A DNA stretch of 64,000 nucleotides from positions 26,078,077-26,142,076 of the forward strand of contig NC_092582.1 of NCBI RefSeq assembly GCF_037975245.1, written 5' to 3'. Position numbers and translations under genes: made by a program. Position 1 is the first letter of the stretch; the number at the start of each line of letters is the position of its first letter. Below, piece by piece: positions 35,316-46,142 of the stretch. Source of the stretch: Apostichopus japonicus. Lineage: Eukaryota > Echinodermata > Holothuroidea > Aspidochirotida > Stichopodidae. Under the pieces are notes generated by a model. That model was not told where the DNA came from. It searched no databases and saw only the letters and a program-made list of their open reading frames with translations.

Positions 35316-36415
35316 CAGTGGCGGCGGAACCGGGGGGGCTTGGGGGGCTCAGCCCCCCCAATGAAAAGTTGAGGGGGCAAATGCATGATAAGCCCCCCCC
35401 CCCAATATTTACCAAGGCTCCGAAACGTGCATCTGCCCATTTTTCAATGCATACTTGTCGATCTGTCCGATGCACACGTATACTATATAGGTGTAATAAT
35501 TTTAGTAATTGCTGGGGGACCCTGGTCCCTCGGCCCGTCCCCTGGCTATAGACCACATTGTCACCCAACCGCGTCTTCACGCCCCGTGAAAAGTGGAAGC
35601 AGTGAGTGTGAGTACCGGTAAGCGTAACACAACTTCGTCTTAGGCCAATGACTTGCCTCATTTCAGCCAGTTCTCCAACATCCCCTTACTTAGTGGCGGA
35701 GCGTCCATATATACAGTCAGGGGGCGGATCCACCCCCCCTCCTGACGGACTCAAATGGACTGCTGGCGCCCTTTTCAGCTTTTCACTACTTTTAACTTAT
35801 TCGCGATTATTGACTATTTTATTGCGCTCTCATATACCTATTGACATTTGTCATATTCTGCTGGTGTATAATTTTCCGACAAAATGGCGACGACACCTAT
35901 TTATTCTCCGTTTATCTGCAAATTAGCAAGGCCCGGAAAGGGTCATTTCCTACAATCTAGGGAGTAACTTTACTCAAAAAATTTCTGTACGCTCCGCGCC
36001 AACCTGTGGTGGCGCTCCGCTTAGATAGTGTCGAAAGCGCCCCTACAGACCATTCTTGCCCCCCCCCCTGACCAATACCCCTAGCTCCTCCACTGCCCTT
36101 ACTACACTCAAAAACGTCTTTGCGAGTACACTACGAGTAATAGCTACTCTCTTAAAACACCATCGAATATACAAATTACAATGTTTTTACAGACTTTTAC
36201 GTGCAATCTGAGAAATTGCAGGCTTGAGACCCATATTTTAGGGATAGGTATTCGCAGCATAAAACACTCGGGAAGTGCCGTTTCCGGCCATCTGGGGGTT
36301 TGAAAAACCCAAAATTTTCTTGTACGCTCCGCGCCAACCGATGGTGGCGCTCCGCTTAGATAGTCTCCACACATTAGCCCCCCCCCCCAATAATTTTTCC
36401 GTTCCGCCGCGCCTG
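35316..36415 (-). mobile_element. Family 1 element inserted, inverted, into a family 1 element
   Basis: On the minus strand it reads from CAGGCGCGGCGGAACGG at 36,415 to CCGCCGCCACTG at 35,316. The 8-mer GCTGAAAT flanks it at 35,308-35,315 and 36,416-36,423. It carries its own family 2 insertion at the same internal position as the host. Because host and insert are of the same family in opposite orientation, the locus contains a large fold-back structure. Confidence 0.9.
35691..36095 (-). mobile_element. Family 2 element, copy 4, inside the inverted family 1 copy
   Basis: TAGTGGCGGAGCG to AGCTCCTCCACTG with target duplication CCCTTACT at 35,683-35,690 and 36,096-36,103. This is the reverse complement of the AGTAAGGG around copy 3, so both family 1 elements carry family 2 at the identical site. 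Confidence 0.9.
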
Positions 36416-36763
36416 GCTGAAATGAGGCAAGTCATTGGCCTATGACGAAGTTGTGTTACGCTTACCGGTACTCACACTCACTGCTTCCACTTTTCACGGC
36501 CCGTGAAGTTGCGGTTGGGGTGACAATGTGGTCTATAGCCAGAGGACGGGCCGAGGGTCCCCCAGCAATTACTAAAATTAATACACCTATATAGTATACA
36601 TGTGCACCGGACAGATCGACAAGTATGCATTGAAAAATGGGCAGATGCACGTTTCGGAGCCTTGGTAAATATTGGGGGAAGGGGGGGGGGCTTATCATGC
36701 ATTTGCCCCCTCAACTTTTCCATTGGAGGCTGAGCCCCCCCCCCCCCGGTTCCGTCGCCACTG

Positions 36764-38724
36764 ACTGGGGTAGAGTCATGTTTATTGTAGTATGCATGCG
36801 CGCTACAATATTGGAAATACTAGCCCTCTCCACCGTATACAAGGCTGGCTGGTGAATGCCAGCTCAACATTTATTCTTCACAGCAATCTCAAGTTCACAG
36901 GTTGGCTACGCAGGAAAAAAAACCAGATCCAGATTTGCAAAGAACCGCGGCGGCGAACAGTTAATTCTACACACGTAAAGACAATAGATCTCTTTGAGTG
37001 GCATCTTTCTTCAAATATTGACTACTTTGGCTCGTTATTCTCGAATTAATGAATACAGGTAACATTTAAAAGCATTATAGTTAAACACATTCTGCTAAAG
37101 AGTTGCAAGCAACGAATATTAATCGAATTTATCCGCAACGACTCGGTGTTATTAGGTGATCTCGGGCACTTATGTCTAGCCCGTAATGGCATGGCATTAT
37201 ATACTACAAAGTCATACGTTACGTATGTTACGTGTTTTGTGTGACGATGAACCAGGGCAGAAAATCGACAGGAGAGTGTCACAGTTGTACAATGATAGAC
37301 TAGACCTACATTGTATTCGTTAGATAAATCGTGCATTTGGCCTTTAGTATAAATGTAGTTTTCAAATAGACATAGCCATAGGGGGAAATCATTTAGTTGG
37401 GTGACGTTGTAAATACATAAGTGCACGTTGAAGGGATAGGGAGACCTAGATGGGTTGTGATACCGTCTTTTACCACTCCTCATAAAGTGCGTAAGAAGAC
37501 ACAGAAAATACTTCGTTAATTGTGATCCGTGAAGCTGTAATTAAAGAGCCAAATAAAAGGAGATATGAAGATAAAATATACGACTCGTGTCCCTATAACA
37601 ATAAATCACCGTATGTTCGTACAATTTCACTAACTAGGCGAGGGTACAGTAACGTTAATATGTAGTTTAATTAGTCCAGGACTCTATATTCTCTGTTACG
37701 TCTGGAACATGTGTGAGTCGTTATTGACAACCGTTAATGTGCTTGGTTGTCCGATTAATCTGTGGTGGTTTTAGTCATAATTTCTTCGCTGATATTGCAG
37801 GCGCTTGCTAGCTAAAGTTCTGTTAAAATTAAGCCTACCTTTAGTCTACATTAAAGGACCAAAAGCCGAACTGGCTTATTCGTGACCGAAATAACTTCAA
37901 TAGGTTTACAGTAACAACGACCACTCCATTGAATATCAACAACTAACTTTCACCTTCACCGCGCACTACAATGACACGTATTTGTGTACAAATACAGTTG
38001 TTCTAGTTATTGTTGATTTTATCATATGCAGACTAGATGTAACATTTACCTTCCATACACGACATCAGTGTGTGTGGCTTTACTTCCTTGATGTATAAAG
38101 TCTGTATCATATGCCGTTTTGATGAACAGAATGAAACTAATCGGTGCTGTTAGCTCCGGAATATTAGTTTGCTATCTGGTTTAGAAAAGGCCAATTTATT
38201 AGGAGAAAATATTTTTATCTTGATGGCCCTTTAAAGCGCTGTAAAAATTTCATCGAGACGCATCCATATAGAATATGTTCCTCTTTTCCCAGTGAGAAAA
38301 TAAATCTTCGTTATCCATCTTTCTAAAACCTGATAGCTGAAGCATCTTAGCTTCAATCTTAAAAGATATCTAGTCATATCTCGTAATAATGATAATATCA
38401 ACAAACTATGAAACAATTATACGATAACACGGGGCAAACTTCTAATGATCTTGATATGTGTTTGTTGTGTAAACAGTGACTGTCATACAACGGTACTTAT
38501 AGGTACGTTATAAATTTAGTTTGTGGTACAGGCTAAGTAAATAGCGATAACAATATGCAAACAAGTTCCTGATTAGGAAAGGCAAGATAGACGTGAACAA
38601 ATATGTTAATATTAATATAGCAAGTTTATGATAACAAAAGAGAGATACGAGAATAAGTATATTCATATTAAGAAGGAAAACAAAAAAATATTTAAAGAAC
38701 GTTTTCCATGTTCCGATATGTAAC
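36764..38724. other. Gene-free segment
   Basis: A 145-codon minus-strand frame at 37,046-37,483 shows no domain and no splice support. I see no exon or clear repeat. TAGGCCTA-type strings are absent here. Confidence 0.4.
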
Positions 38725-38960
38725 ATGTCAAGTGAAAACAGGTTTGGTTTTATTTCTGGAAACCACTGGTTTATACTACTGAAAAACATGTTGCTTAAAG
38801 CAGCATTTTGCGTTTTGTCGCCGTTTTCCACTTTTTTGACAAGTCCATCGAGTTTTTTTTTACATATACCAATCACAAAACAGCAAACTAAGATATTAGC
38901 CAAGTTTTTTCCTGCCAAAAGCGTTGATTGGCGAGTAATTTAGGACATTTGATGATAATG
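38725..38960. other. Open on both strands, probably part of a repeat
   Basis: A plus-strand frame (38,725-38,943) and a minus-strand frame (38,508-38,918) overlap. The minus product starts MAGKNLANILVCCFVIG and continues with KKKLDGLVKKVENGDK, then becomes a hydrophobic AT-rich run. It could be an exon remnant or a transposon fragment. I cannot choose a strand with confidence. Confidence 0.25.
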
Positions 38961-39019
38961 AGAAAAGTGTCCAGCGACAAATTACACATTTAATAATAAT
39001 CGCATACAGTTCCCCCAAC

Positions 39020-39044
39020 CATGGAGGTAAAACAGACCTCCATG
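39020..39044. repeat. Perfect hairpin CATGGAGGT / ACCTCCATG
   Basis: Nine-base arms around AAAACAG. It is the first of three hairpins within 280 bases. Confidence 0.7.
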
Positions 39045-39145
39045 CCCCAACCCACTAGTTTGAATTTAACCAATCAGACATGCAGGTTAAATTATGAGCC
39101 GTTGCTAAAAATAGATTAAAAACGTTGAGTTGGTAACTTGGTACA

Positions 39146-39177
39146 ACCAGCGAGCTGGACTCTAACAGCTCCCTGGT
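39146..39177. repeat. 12-bp-arm hairpin ACCAGCGAGCTG / CAGCTCCCTGGT
   Basis: Twelve-base arms with a single C-C mismatch around GACTCTAA. It is the middle hairpin of the cluster; the GAGCTG core recurs at 20,326. Confidence 0.7.
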
Positions 39178-39275
39178 ACAATTGCCATAGACAATCTACA
39201 CAATCAAGCATGGTGTTGTATAAGCGAGTTCAGAGTTTGCATTGCGCAATGGAGGTCAAGAGGTCAAATAAGAAT

Positions 39276-39295
39276 ACTCTCGTTGCGACGAGAGT
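39276..39295. repeat. Perfect hairpin ACTCTCGT-TGCG-ACGAGAGT
   Basis: Eight-base arms with a four-base loop, 25 bases before the TTAA that begins the next transposon. Confidence 0.75.
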
Positions 39296-39320
39296 TGTAT
39301 GCTCGCGTACCCACGTTAAC

Positions 39321-40581
39321 TTAAAGGAATTGTCTGGTGGAAGATTTTGATACATTGTCCTTGTAGTTATTATTTTTCTCTTTCTAACCATGTAAAAATT
39401 GTCCCCATTCGACGTTTTCTTCTTGTAGAAATCTGGTTTTCAAATTCACCAGTTTCTCACCAAAAGTACCGTTTGTTCGAACGCTTCAATATGGTGATTG
39501 ACGTAGTGATTGCAGATAGGCAAAACAAGCGACTTGAAGTTAGCACTCCCAATTCCGCAGCAAATAAACTCACGTGTAAGCACATTGGATTGCCTCATAT
39601 ATATAACGTACATACTCGCGAACGTATATACTACGATGCTCAGTTGGTGTACTTGTATAGCGTTACACATAGTGCACTCACACTCAAACCACAGTTCATT
39701 AACTGTTCTTCGAAATCGCTGAAATAAAATTCACGGATCAAATTAACAGTAAAAGGAAACTGTTAAAGTATTCGTTAAACCGAAAGATGAAACTTGGCGG
39801 AATCGATGTCATCGCAGAACTGTCCGATTGTAAACGTTAGAGTACCCTATACACGCGAACATTCTTCGCGCTGGAGCTGGATACCGCGATGTGTAAACAA
39901 CGAAGAGCCTTCTGTTAAAACTTGTCTTGTGTTACACAAAGACCACGAAACCACCGATCTACTACATATATGGCGGCTTAAGCAGTTTTTTAAATCGTAT
40001 CTAATTTATAAGAAATTTCACCGGAAATTATTGAAGAAATTGACCGAATCGTTGTCAGAGCAGAATGTAGCACTGAGAAGGTTAGGCTTCGCAGAACTGT
40101 CCGATTGTCAACGTTTGAGTATAGCCTACATGCGAACATTTTTCGCGTTAGAGCTGGATAGCGCGATGTATAGCCTGAACAACTCAGAGTCTGCTGTTAA
40201 AATTTACCTTGTGTTACACAAAGACCACGGAACCACCGATCAAGTACATGGCGGCTTAAGGAGTTTTCGAAAACATATCTAATTTTTAAGAAATTTCACC
40301 GGAAATTAAGGAAGAAATTTATCTGTATACAAACGCTGTTTTTGTTGTGATTACCGTATAGGTACTGTGCGGAGGGTGGGTTATGACGCAATCTGCTATG
40401 GCAGAGCTGACGTCACGTATTGTACTGTTCAAAACATATTTGAAATGTCTCTCTATAACGATTAAAAAATCGTTTCTCTGTCAAACGCAACATTAGCGTT
40501 CTCATACTTTGACAACATGTTTGGAAAATTATTTACTATTGTTTAAGGTAACTTCTTTGGGCCACCAGACAATCCTTTTAA
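39321..40581. mobile_element. TTAA-flanked non-autonomous TIR element (piggyBac-like)
   Basis: TTAA at 39,321-39,324 and 40,578-40,581 bounds the inverted ends AGGAATTGTCTGGTGG and CCACCAGACAATCCTT. A TTAA target duplication is typical of piggyBac-type elements. No transposase is present. The interior holds a 277-bp tandem duplication, and the 162-codon frame at 39,794-40,282 is the translation of that duplication. Confidence 0.75.
39814..40322. repeat. 277-bp tandem duplication inside the TTAA element
   Basis: GCAGAACTGTCCGATTGT begins copy 1 at 39,814 and copy 2 at 40,091. Shared later blocks are TTGTGTTACACAAAGACCAC and AAATTTCACCGGAAATTA. The second copy ends near 40,322. Overall identity appears to be well above chance but with many substitutions. 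Confidence 0.85.
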
Positions 40582-40651
40582 TGAGCACTTACAGTAAACA
40601 TTAGAAATCGCATAATTTACGTCTAAATTTACTCTGTTTTTTCGCTTTGGG

Positions 40652-41200
40652 ATGGATATTCCTACAAGTTTGGAAGAGTTTAAACTTTGGAAAGTTGACA
40701 GACTGAAGGAATTTTTAAAGAAACGAAAGTTGCAGATGAATGGCCGGAAAGAAGAGTTGGTTGCTTTATCGTATGCTGCCGTTCAGATGAACATTGCTGA
40801 AGTTAATAAAGCAGATGCGTGAAATGAAAAGGCAGATGACTACGCATCGGTACTTCAGGTTGAAGGAAAGACCATGCCCGATCCTCTTTCGGATTAACCA
40901 CTTGCATGGGAAGGCGAAATTGAAATGAAAAAATGGCCGCCTTGCATGTACATTGATATTGCGCATTATTTTACCAGTATTGATAACATTGAACTGAAGC
41001 AAAGACTGATGACGGACTATAAAGATGGTAAAGTCTTCAGCTATTTAGAGTCTGGGTGGCTCAGGGAAATATTTTACAATGCCATTTCTGCCGAGTCAAG
41101 GTTGTGCTTTCTAAAGGCAGAGTGTACACCATCGCAGCGTATTAATAATATTCCTTGGAATAACCCCTGGAAATCCCCCACCCACTATTATTTTTTATAA
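40652..41200 (+). pseudogene. Broken SAP-domain gene of a SWIM/YqaJ-type transposon-associated family
   Basis: The ATG at 40,652 opens a frame whose first 56 codons contain a SAP-like helix-turn-helix (VDRLKEFLKKRKLQMNGRKE, then ELVALSYAAV). SAP modules bind DNA. The frame stops at TGA 40,820-40,822 and again at TAA 40,895-40,897, yet between and after these stops the same frame stays protein-like: MPDPLSD, then MYIDIAHYFTSI, GKVFSYLESGWLREI and LKAECTPSQRIN, before ending at 41,200. From memory this order (SAP, then a conserved block before a SWIM zinc finger and YqaJ nuclease) fits a multicopy gene family in marine invertebrates. The SWIM and YqaJ parts are missing. It is therefore a truncated, inactivated copy. 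It lies just outside the TTAA element. Confidence 0.65.
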
Positions 41201-41222
41201 TGTTCTTCTCCAAATAAAATAA

Positions 41223-41400
41223 ATATTTTTATTTACTTTTTTCGAACAAATTGAACCCACCCTATAAGAGGACAAACAAAAACGAATGACAGCGAATGAC
41301 CGAATGAAAATTGACTTTGTACAGGGTTAATTATCATTCGCGAATGACAACGAATAACAACGAAGGACGGTGGTGAGTGGATATAAGAGGGATAAGAGAG
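41223..41400. repeat. AACGAATGACA-rich segment
   Basis: Several CGAATGACA and CGAATAACAACGAA strings follow CCACCCTATAAG. A reverse-complement counterpart with CATTCGTTTTAGT and CCCCCCTATAAG lies at 44,950-45,066. The two may be ends of an old element, but the intervening sequence contains younger insertions and the match is short. Confidence 0.35.
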
Positions 41401-41776
41401 AAGAGGTCCCACCTTTATGATCAGTCTGGGAAAAGAACCTCCGCCAGGGAGGCGACCGTCCCCTTGCCCTGGGGGAGGGTAATAAAAACAATACATATCA
41501 ATTCCTTAGCGCCATTCCCTGTGCGGCACGCAAACTGAGTTCGACCGCCGCAGTTTCAGGCCTATGACTTTACCATATAGACCATTTTCCTACAGCCATA
41601 ACGTGAAAGTTAATACCGAAAAAACTTAGTTCAAACGGCACTAAACAGAGAAATGTGTTGTTTCTCAAGTTCTGTTATTTTCTTAACAATACAGTTCAAA
41701 ATTCCACCGGACTTGGGTGATTTACGATGCAAGGTTAATAAATATCGAACTCAAAACCCTCATTGATAACACACAG

Positions 41777-42146
41777 CAGTGGCGTAGGAAGGTACTTTTG
41801 AGTGGGGGGGGGGGGGGGCTGAAGACTGATGGCCGGCATGGGGGAGGGATCTAAGGGGAGGGGGTGTCCCCCTCCCCTTTGGAATTTTTTGCATTTCCAG
41901 GTAGCCTCAGATGCAATTTGGTGCAATATAGCACACTTCAACACGCACTCCATTTTGTAAACTTAATTTTGTATTTTCACCAGGCCTTAGATGCAATTTG
42001 GTGCTCCAAATGAGTTTTTTTTTCTCATTTGGAAATGAAAAAGGGGTTTTCTGACTTGCGAAGCGGGGGGCGGAATGATACTTCCGCCCCTCCACATTTT
42101 TCACTGGGGGCTGGCGCCCCCCCAGCCCCCCCGGTTCCTACGCCCT
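41777..42146 (+). mobile_element. Family 3 hAT-like element, copy 2 (370 bp)
   Basis: Same termini and length as the copy at 34,486. Flanked by the perfect 8-bp duplication ACACACAG (41,769-41,776 and 42,147-42,154). Internal blocks GCATTTCCAGGTAGCCTCAG and TTCTCATTTGGAAATGAAAA match copy 1. Confidence 0.92.
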
Positions 42147-42594
42147 TGACACACAGTAAATACTGAAGAAAATCACCATTTGATTGCCGTACTTTGTTTG
42201 CGTAACCATCCTCTTGAATATTCATTGACAAATTTAGTTCAAACGGTTTTGGAAAGGATTTTTTCTTAATTTTAAATTGATGTTAAATTCATTTTCATTG
42301 GTCACTATCTTCAATCGGACCAAGTACAATCCAATCGAATGTCTTCTAAGAAAAATACAAGTTTCGCTTTTTTCGGTGGGCACGCCGTTACGTAATATGT
42401 GTATCCTGTACTCTGCAATAGGGTACAGCCACACAATGCACAGTGTTCACCTACAACGTCACAACCGAGATTCGCTTTCAAAACGTCATATTTTATTGAA
42501 CTTAATATTATTTCAAAGAAAATGACCGTAGAATATGCATCATTAAATTTTGAAGCTAGTAAGTACCAATTAAATTATCTAATGCAATCCTAAT

Positions 42595-44548
42595 CAGGTG
42601 CGTATCCAGGGGGGGGCGTTGGGGCGCGCGCCCCCCGGGTAAGGAAAAGAGGAGAGAAAAAAGAGAAGAAAAAATGGAAAAGGAGGGGGAAAAAAGAAAA
42701 GGAGGAGAGGAAGGAAAGGAAAAGAAAAAGAAAAAAGAGAGAAAAAGGAAAAAAGGAGGGAGTAGAAGATAGCCAAGACCTCGGGAAGAGAAAGAGGAAC
42801 AGTCATAGTTAAAGCGCTGATCCCTATAATATACACAGGGTATAGCCAGTGACAGATCAAGGATTACGGAGGGGGTGTGCGCCTCACCCTACCCCTTACA
42901 CCTTACACCGACAACTCCATTTTTGACGTTTCCATTTTTCCTCTCTCACTAATGTATCTATATAAATACTATATATGGTCTATCATAACACGTGTGTGTG
43001 TATATGGACGCCTTAAACAATTGTACAATTGTGCTATATGGAACCAACTGTGGCTGGTCTTGAACTCGACCGAGTCGTCGGGGTACATGACGCATTTCGG
43101 GAAGGGGGCGACCGCCCCCCCCCCCCCTTCGAGCAAATTTTCTTTATGACATCGCTAGTAATTTCAAAATAGACAATGCTTAGATGCAACTTACAAGGCC
43201 TGGGAAGTGTCATTTCCAGCGATCTGGGAGGCATTTTCGGCCAAAATTTTTCTTGTACGCTTCGCGCCAACTCATGGTGGCGCTTCGCTTAGATAGTTTG
43301 CCTACAGGCTTGGCCCCTCCCTTGGCAATTACTCGCTACACGCCTGTTCGAATTTGTAAAGCAAAGAGCAGATATAACATCATATCAGTGAGCATTGAAA
43401 TGCATGTTCCACGATGAACAGCCTCAAAAACTGTCTATGTGTGTAGTTAAAGGCGTAGGAGCCCAATTGGATTTGGGGGCTGTAATGACTTGCCCGAAAA
43501 AAAAGCCAAAATTTTTCGCGCTCAACATATCAATGCCAATATCATATAAGCAAGCATCGGTCATTACAGTGCATGGCATCGTGTACCGCACGGTCCGTGA
43601 AAGTTGCACAGTATACCACTGGATGCTATGTAAACAACAAAATGTCTTATGTAGATGGAGAAAAAGCATACAGATCCATTTATGTCAAAACTCTCTTTTA
43701 CAGTAGTAATGTCGGCCAAGCTTACAATTTTATTTTAATTACCAAGGAGATCATTTTTAAGCTATTCATTTTTCTTTCAGTAGGTGCCCGAAAAAGATGG
43801 GGAAAAATTTGGTTGCGGGGGGGGGGGAGGGGGGCTGCAGCCACCGCCTCCTACGGGACCTACGCCTATGTGTGTAGTGTTCGCTTTCGATATACCTGAT
43901 ATCGGAAATATCTGCTATTTTTCATTTCCTTCAACCAAGTTTTATAATAGCCATTATAAGAGGTTGCAATATTTCTACACCAATAAATTAACTGTGTCGG
44001 AATTTTCCAAAATTTCCTCACCAACATTCTTCACCATACTTTCCTCTACTCGTGCAACTTTGACCTGTCTGTTAGGGGTTCAAGGAGGTTTTTCTATATT
44101 GCTTGTCCATAGATTGAATTTTGTGCAACATTATGGGTATGTTTTGAAGTGATTTTATTCACGAGAAATCTGAATTTTCAAATTCTCAACAAATAATGGG
44201 CTTAAAACCTTCAAAAGTGGGGCTTTCGGATATTGTGGGCCGTGACGTAGAATCATCTACAAAAGCAATGATCCATAGGACATGCAATAAGGTCGAACAT
44301 GATGTGTGACTGGTGACAATCTTCAAAAAGGTTATATGGATGGAAAAAAACTTTTGGGAAATACTTGGTTCTCAGGCAAAAGTGTACATCTGGTTGGTCA
44401 TTTTCAAGCCCGAGAAGTGCTATTTCCGGTGATCTGGGGGGTATCAAAACCAGAAATTTCCTTGTACGCTGCGCGCCAACCGATGGTGGCGCTCCGCTTA
44501 GATAGTAATTCGCGCCCCCCGGGTTAGAAAATCCTGGATACGCGCCTG
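42595..44548. mobile_element. Possible long TIR element, family 5
   Basis: CAGGTGCGTATCCAGG at 42,595 and CCTGGATACGCGCCTG ending at 44,548 are inverted repeats with one mismatch. Interior features are a polypurine tract, a family 1-like fragment at about 43,150-43,340 (minus) and another copy of the shared core at 44,463-44,503 (minus). Flanking bases share only CTAAT, so a full 8-bp target duplication is not demonstrated. The frames at 43,395-44,152 lack recognisable domains. The two ends might instead belong to two separate truncated copies. Confidence 0.5.
42638..42775. repeat. Polypurine (G/A) tract
   Basis: About 135 bases almost free of pyrimidines on the plus strand, such as GGAAAAGGAGGGGGAAAAAA. 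Such tracts can form triplex DNA. The Phe/Leu/Pro-rich minus-strand frame is an artefact. Confidence 0.85.
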
Positions 44549-46134
44549 CTAATTATAGAAACATCGTTTAAGACCCCCCTGATGAATGGAATAGTCCAAA
44601 CAACTTGCCCGCACAGAGCCACAGGATTTTCGGTCAATGTGATGAGTCATACGCGTTGGTCAGTAAGAGGGCTATTTAGAAGGATGTTTAGTGTGCATTT
44701 TAGAAAGAAAGGAATTGATATGATTTTTATACAGCAACAATTTTTTTCAATTCCCCTAAGTTCACGGGGTAAAATCCCACAGGACAAGTCAAACATCTTG
44801 CTCAAGAATTTACCGAAAACACCGGTCACAGTCGCAAAATGTCAACTCGAACTTTTGCGATTTAAACCCCAATTTTCCGATTTTTTTGCGTGGCTTTAAT
44901 ATACTCACAAAGTCTGAACTGTGATATCCGGTTGAAGCAAATGTCTGTGCTGTCATTTACTTTCATTCGTTTTAGTCAACGCAATTTTTTAGTGTGTAGG
45001 CCTACAACATATTGTCATTCGTTATGTGCAACGCAATTGTCATTCGTTTTAGTAACACCCCCCTATAAGTAGTAGGAATATGCCAAGAATAAGACTAAGC
45101 TTATTTTAAATCACGCATAAAAATGAAGAGAACTAATATTTCTTAACATGAAAAACCATGTAGTTGCAACTACAAGATACCAATGCCTCTACTATGCAGT
45201 GTTCGTTGATGGACGTAAAAGCAACGAGTATGAGGATAGGTTATGTAGGCCTATTTAGATCTACAGTTCTGTCAGTGTCACTGTTAGTATTTTAGACTCG
45301 AGTTGCTTACGATATTCTCTAAAAAACAGTTCAGGCTCATAATGACAAACAAAAGGGCAAAATAGTTTGTTCCATGCTATATTTTAAATTCATTTCCGAA
45401 AATTATCAGTTAGAACTTCCGCGAAGCATTAAACACCCGCAACCACGTAAGGTCGCGTAACCCATACGAAGGATACAGTCACATATACTCCTTTTTCCCG
45501 TTCGTAGGCCTATATCAGACTAACTATTTCACGTGCGATACGGACCTGTGTTCCATTATATTCAATATTATTATGAAGTAGTTTCAGTCAATTTATACAC
45601 GTTTTTAAGTCGTAAACACACCGAAATATGCACTAGAAATAAATTCCGAATGTCGCAGTAAACCATTCTTAGTGCGATTATCGTTATGAAAAGCTGTCAT
45701 TGTTTACGTTTTCCGAGGATTCAATTCTCAGTTGACCTGACCCCTAGTGAGAATCGGGCATGCGCACTCGTAACTCTGAACTCGCTTATTACGTATTGGC
45801 CAATGACGTTCGTAGCTTTTAAATATTCATATTATGGGCGAGGTTTCAGAAGGAACATTGATCACAGAAAATTATGTTAACACATTCTTGGCCGAAAAGA
45901 AACATGACTTTACATGTTGAAATTTTGTGGTTTTATTTCTGATATTTGATTTTTCTTATAGAACAATTTAGACTGATAGCACAAACTTTCGACGCTTTAT
46001 CGAAATTGTAACGTTTTTCCTGAAGTTTTGACGTTTATCTAGAAATGTCGACACCAAACGTAAACTGAGAATATGAATTTAAGTAAAATTCGATCATTTG
46101 TTTAAATCGCATTGTTTCGCTAACAAAGGATCCA
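44549..46134. other. Gene-free segment
   Basis: Holds CATTCGTT repeats at 44,950-45,060 (reverse complement of the 41.2-41.4-kb motif) and TAGGCCTA strings. Short frames at 44,582-44,899 and 45,686-45,880 show no domain. No exon was seen. Confidence 0.4.
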
Positions 46135-46142
46135 GCCGAAAG

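Larger units (their letters stand above)
34196..36763 (+). mobile_element. Family 1 hAT-like element interrupted by three nested insertions
   Basis: The host element starts CAGGGGCGGAACGG at 34,196 and ends CCGTCGCCACTG at 36,763. It is split by family 3 (34,486-34,855), family 2 (34,887-35,284) and an inverted family 1 copy (35,316-36,415). Removing these and one copy of each target duplication leaves a collinear element of about 680 bp, matching 60,961-61,886 on either side of an extra block there. No transposase is encoded. No convincing outer target duplication was found. Confidence 0.8.

Noticed and set aside
34678-36374. Many Pro/Gly-rich frames between 34.3 and 36.7 kb
   Set aside because: All run through nested non-autonomous transposons and G/C homopolymers; they recur at each copy of the element.
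38508-38918. 136-codon minus-strand frame with a hydrophobic tail as a membrane protein gene
   Set aside because: No splice or promoter support; the hydrophobic part is AT-rich low-complexity sequence and an opposite-strand frame overlaps it.
41223-45066. A 3.8-kb element bounded by AACGAATGACA repeats
   Set aside because: The match between the two ends is short and repetitive, no target duplication was found, and younger elements lie between; kept only as a low-confidence repeat.
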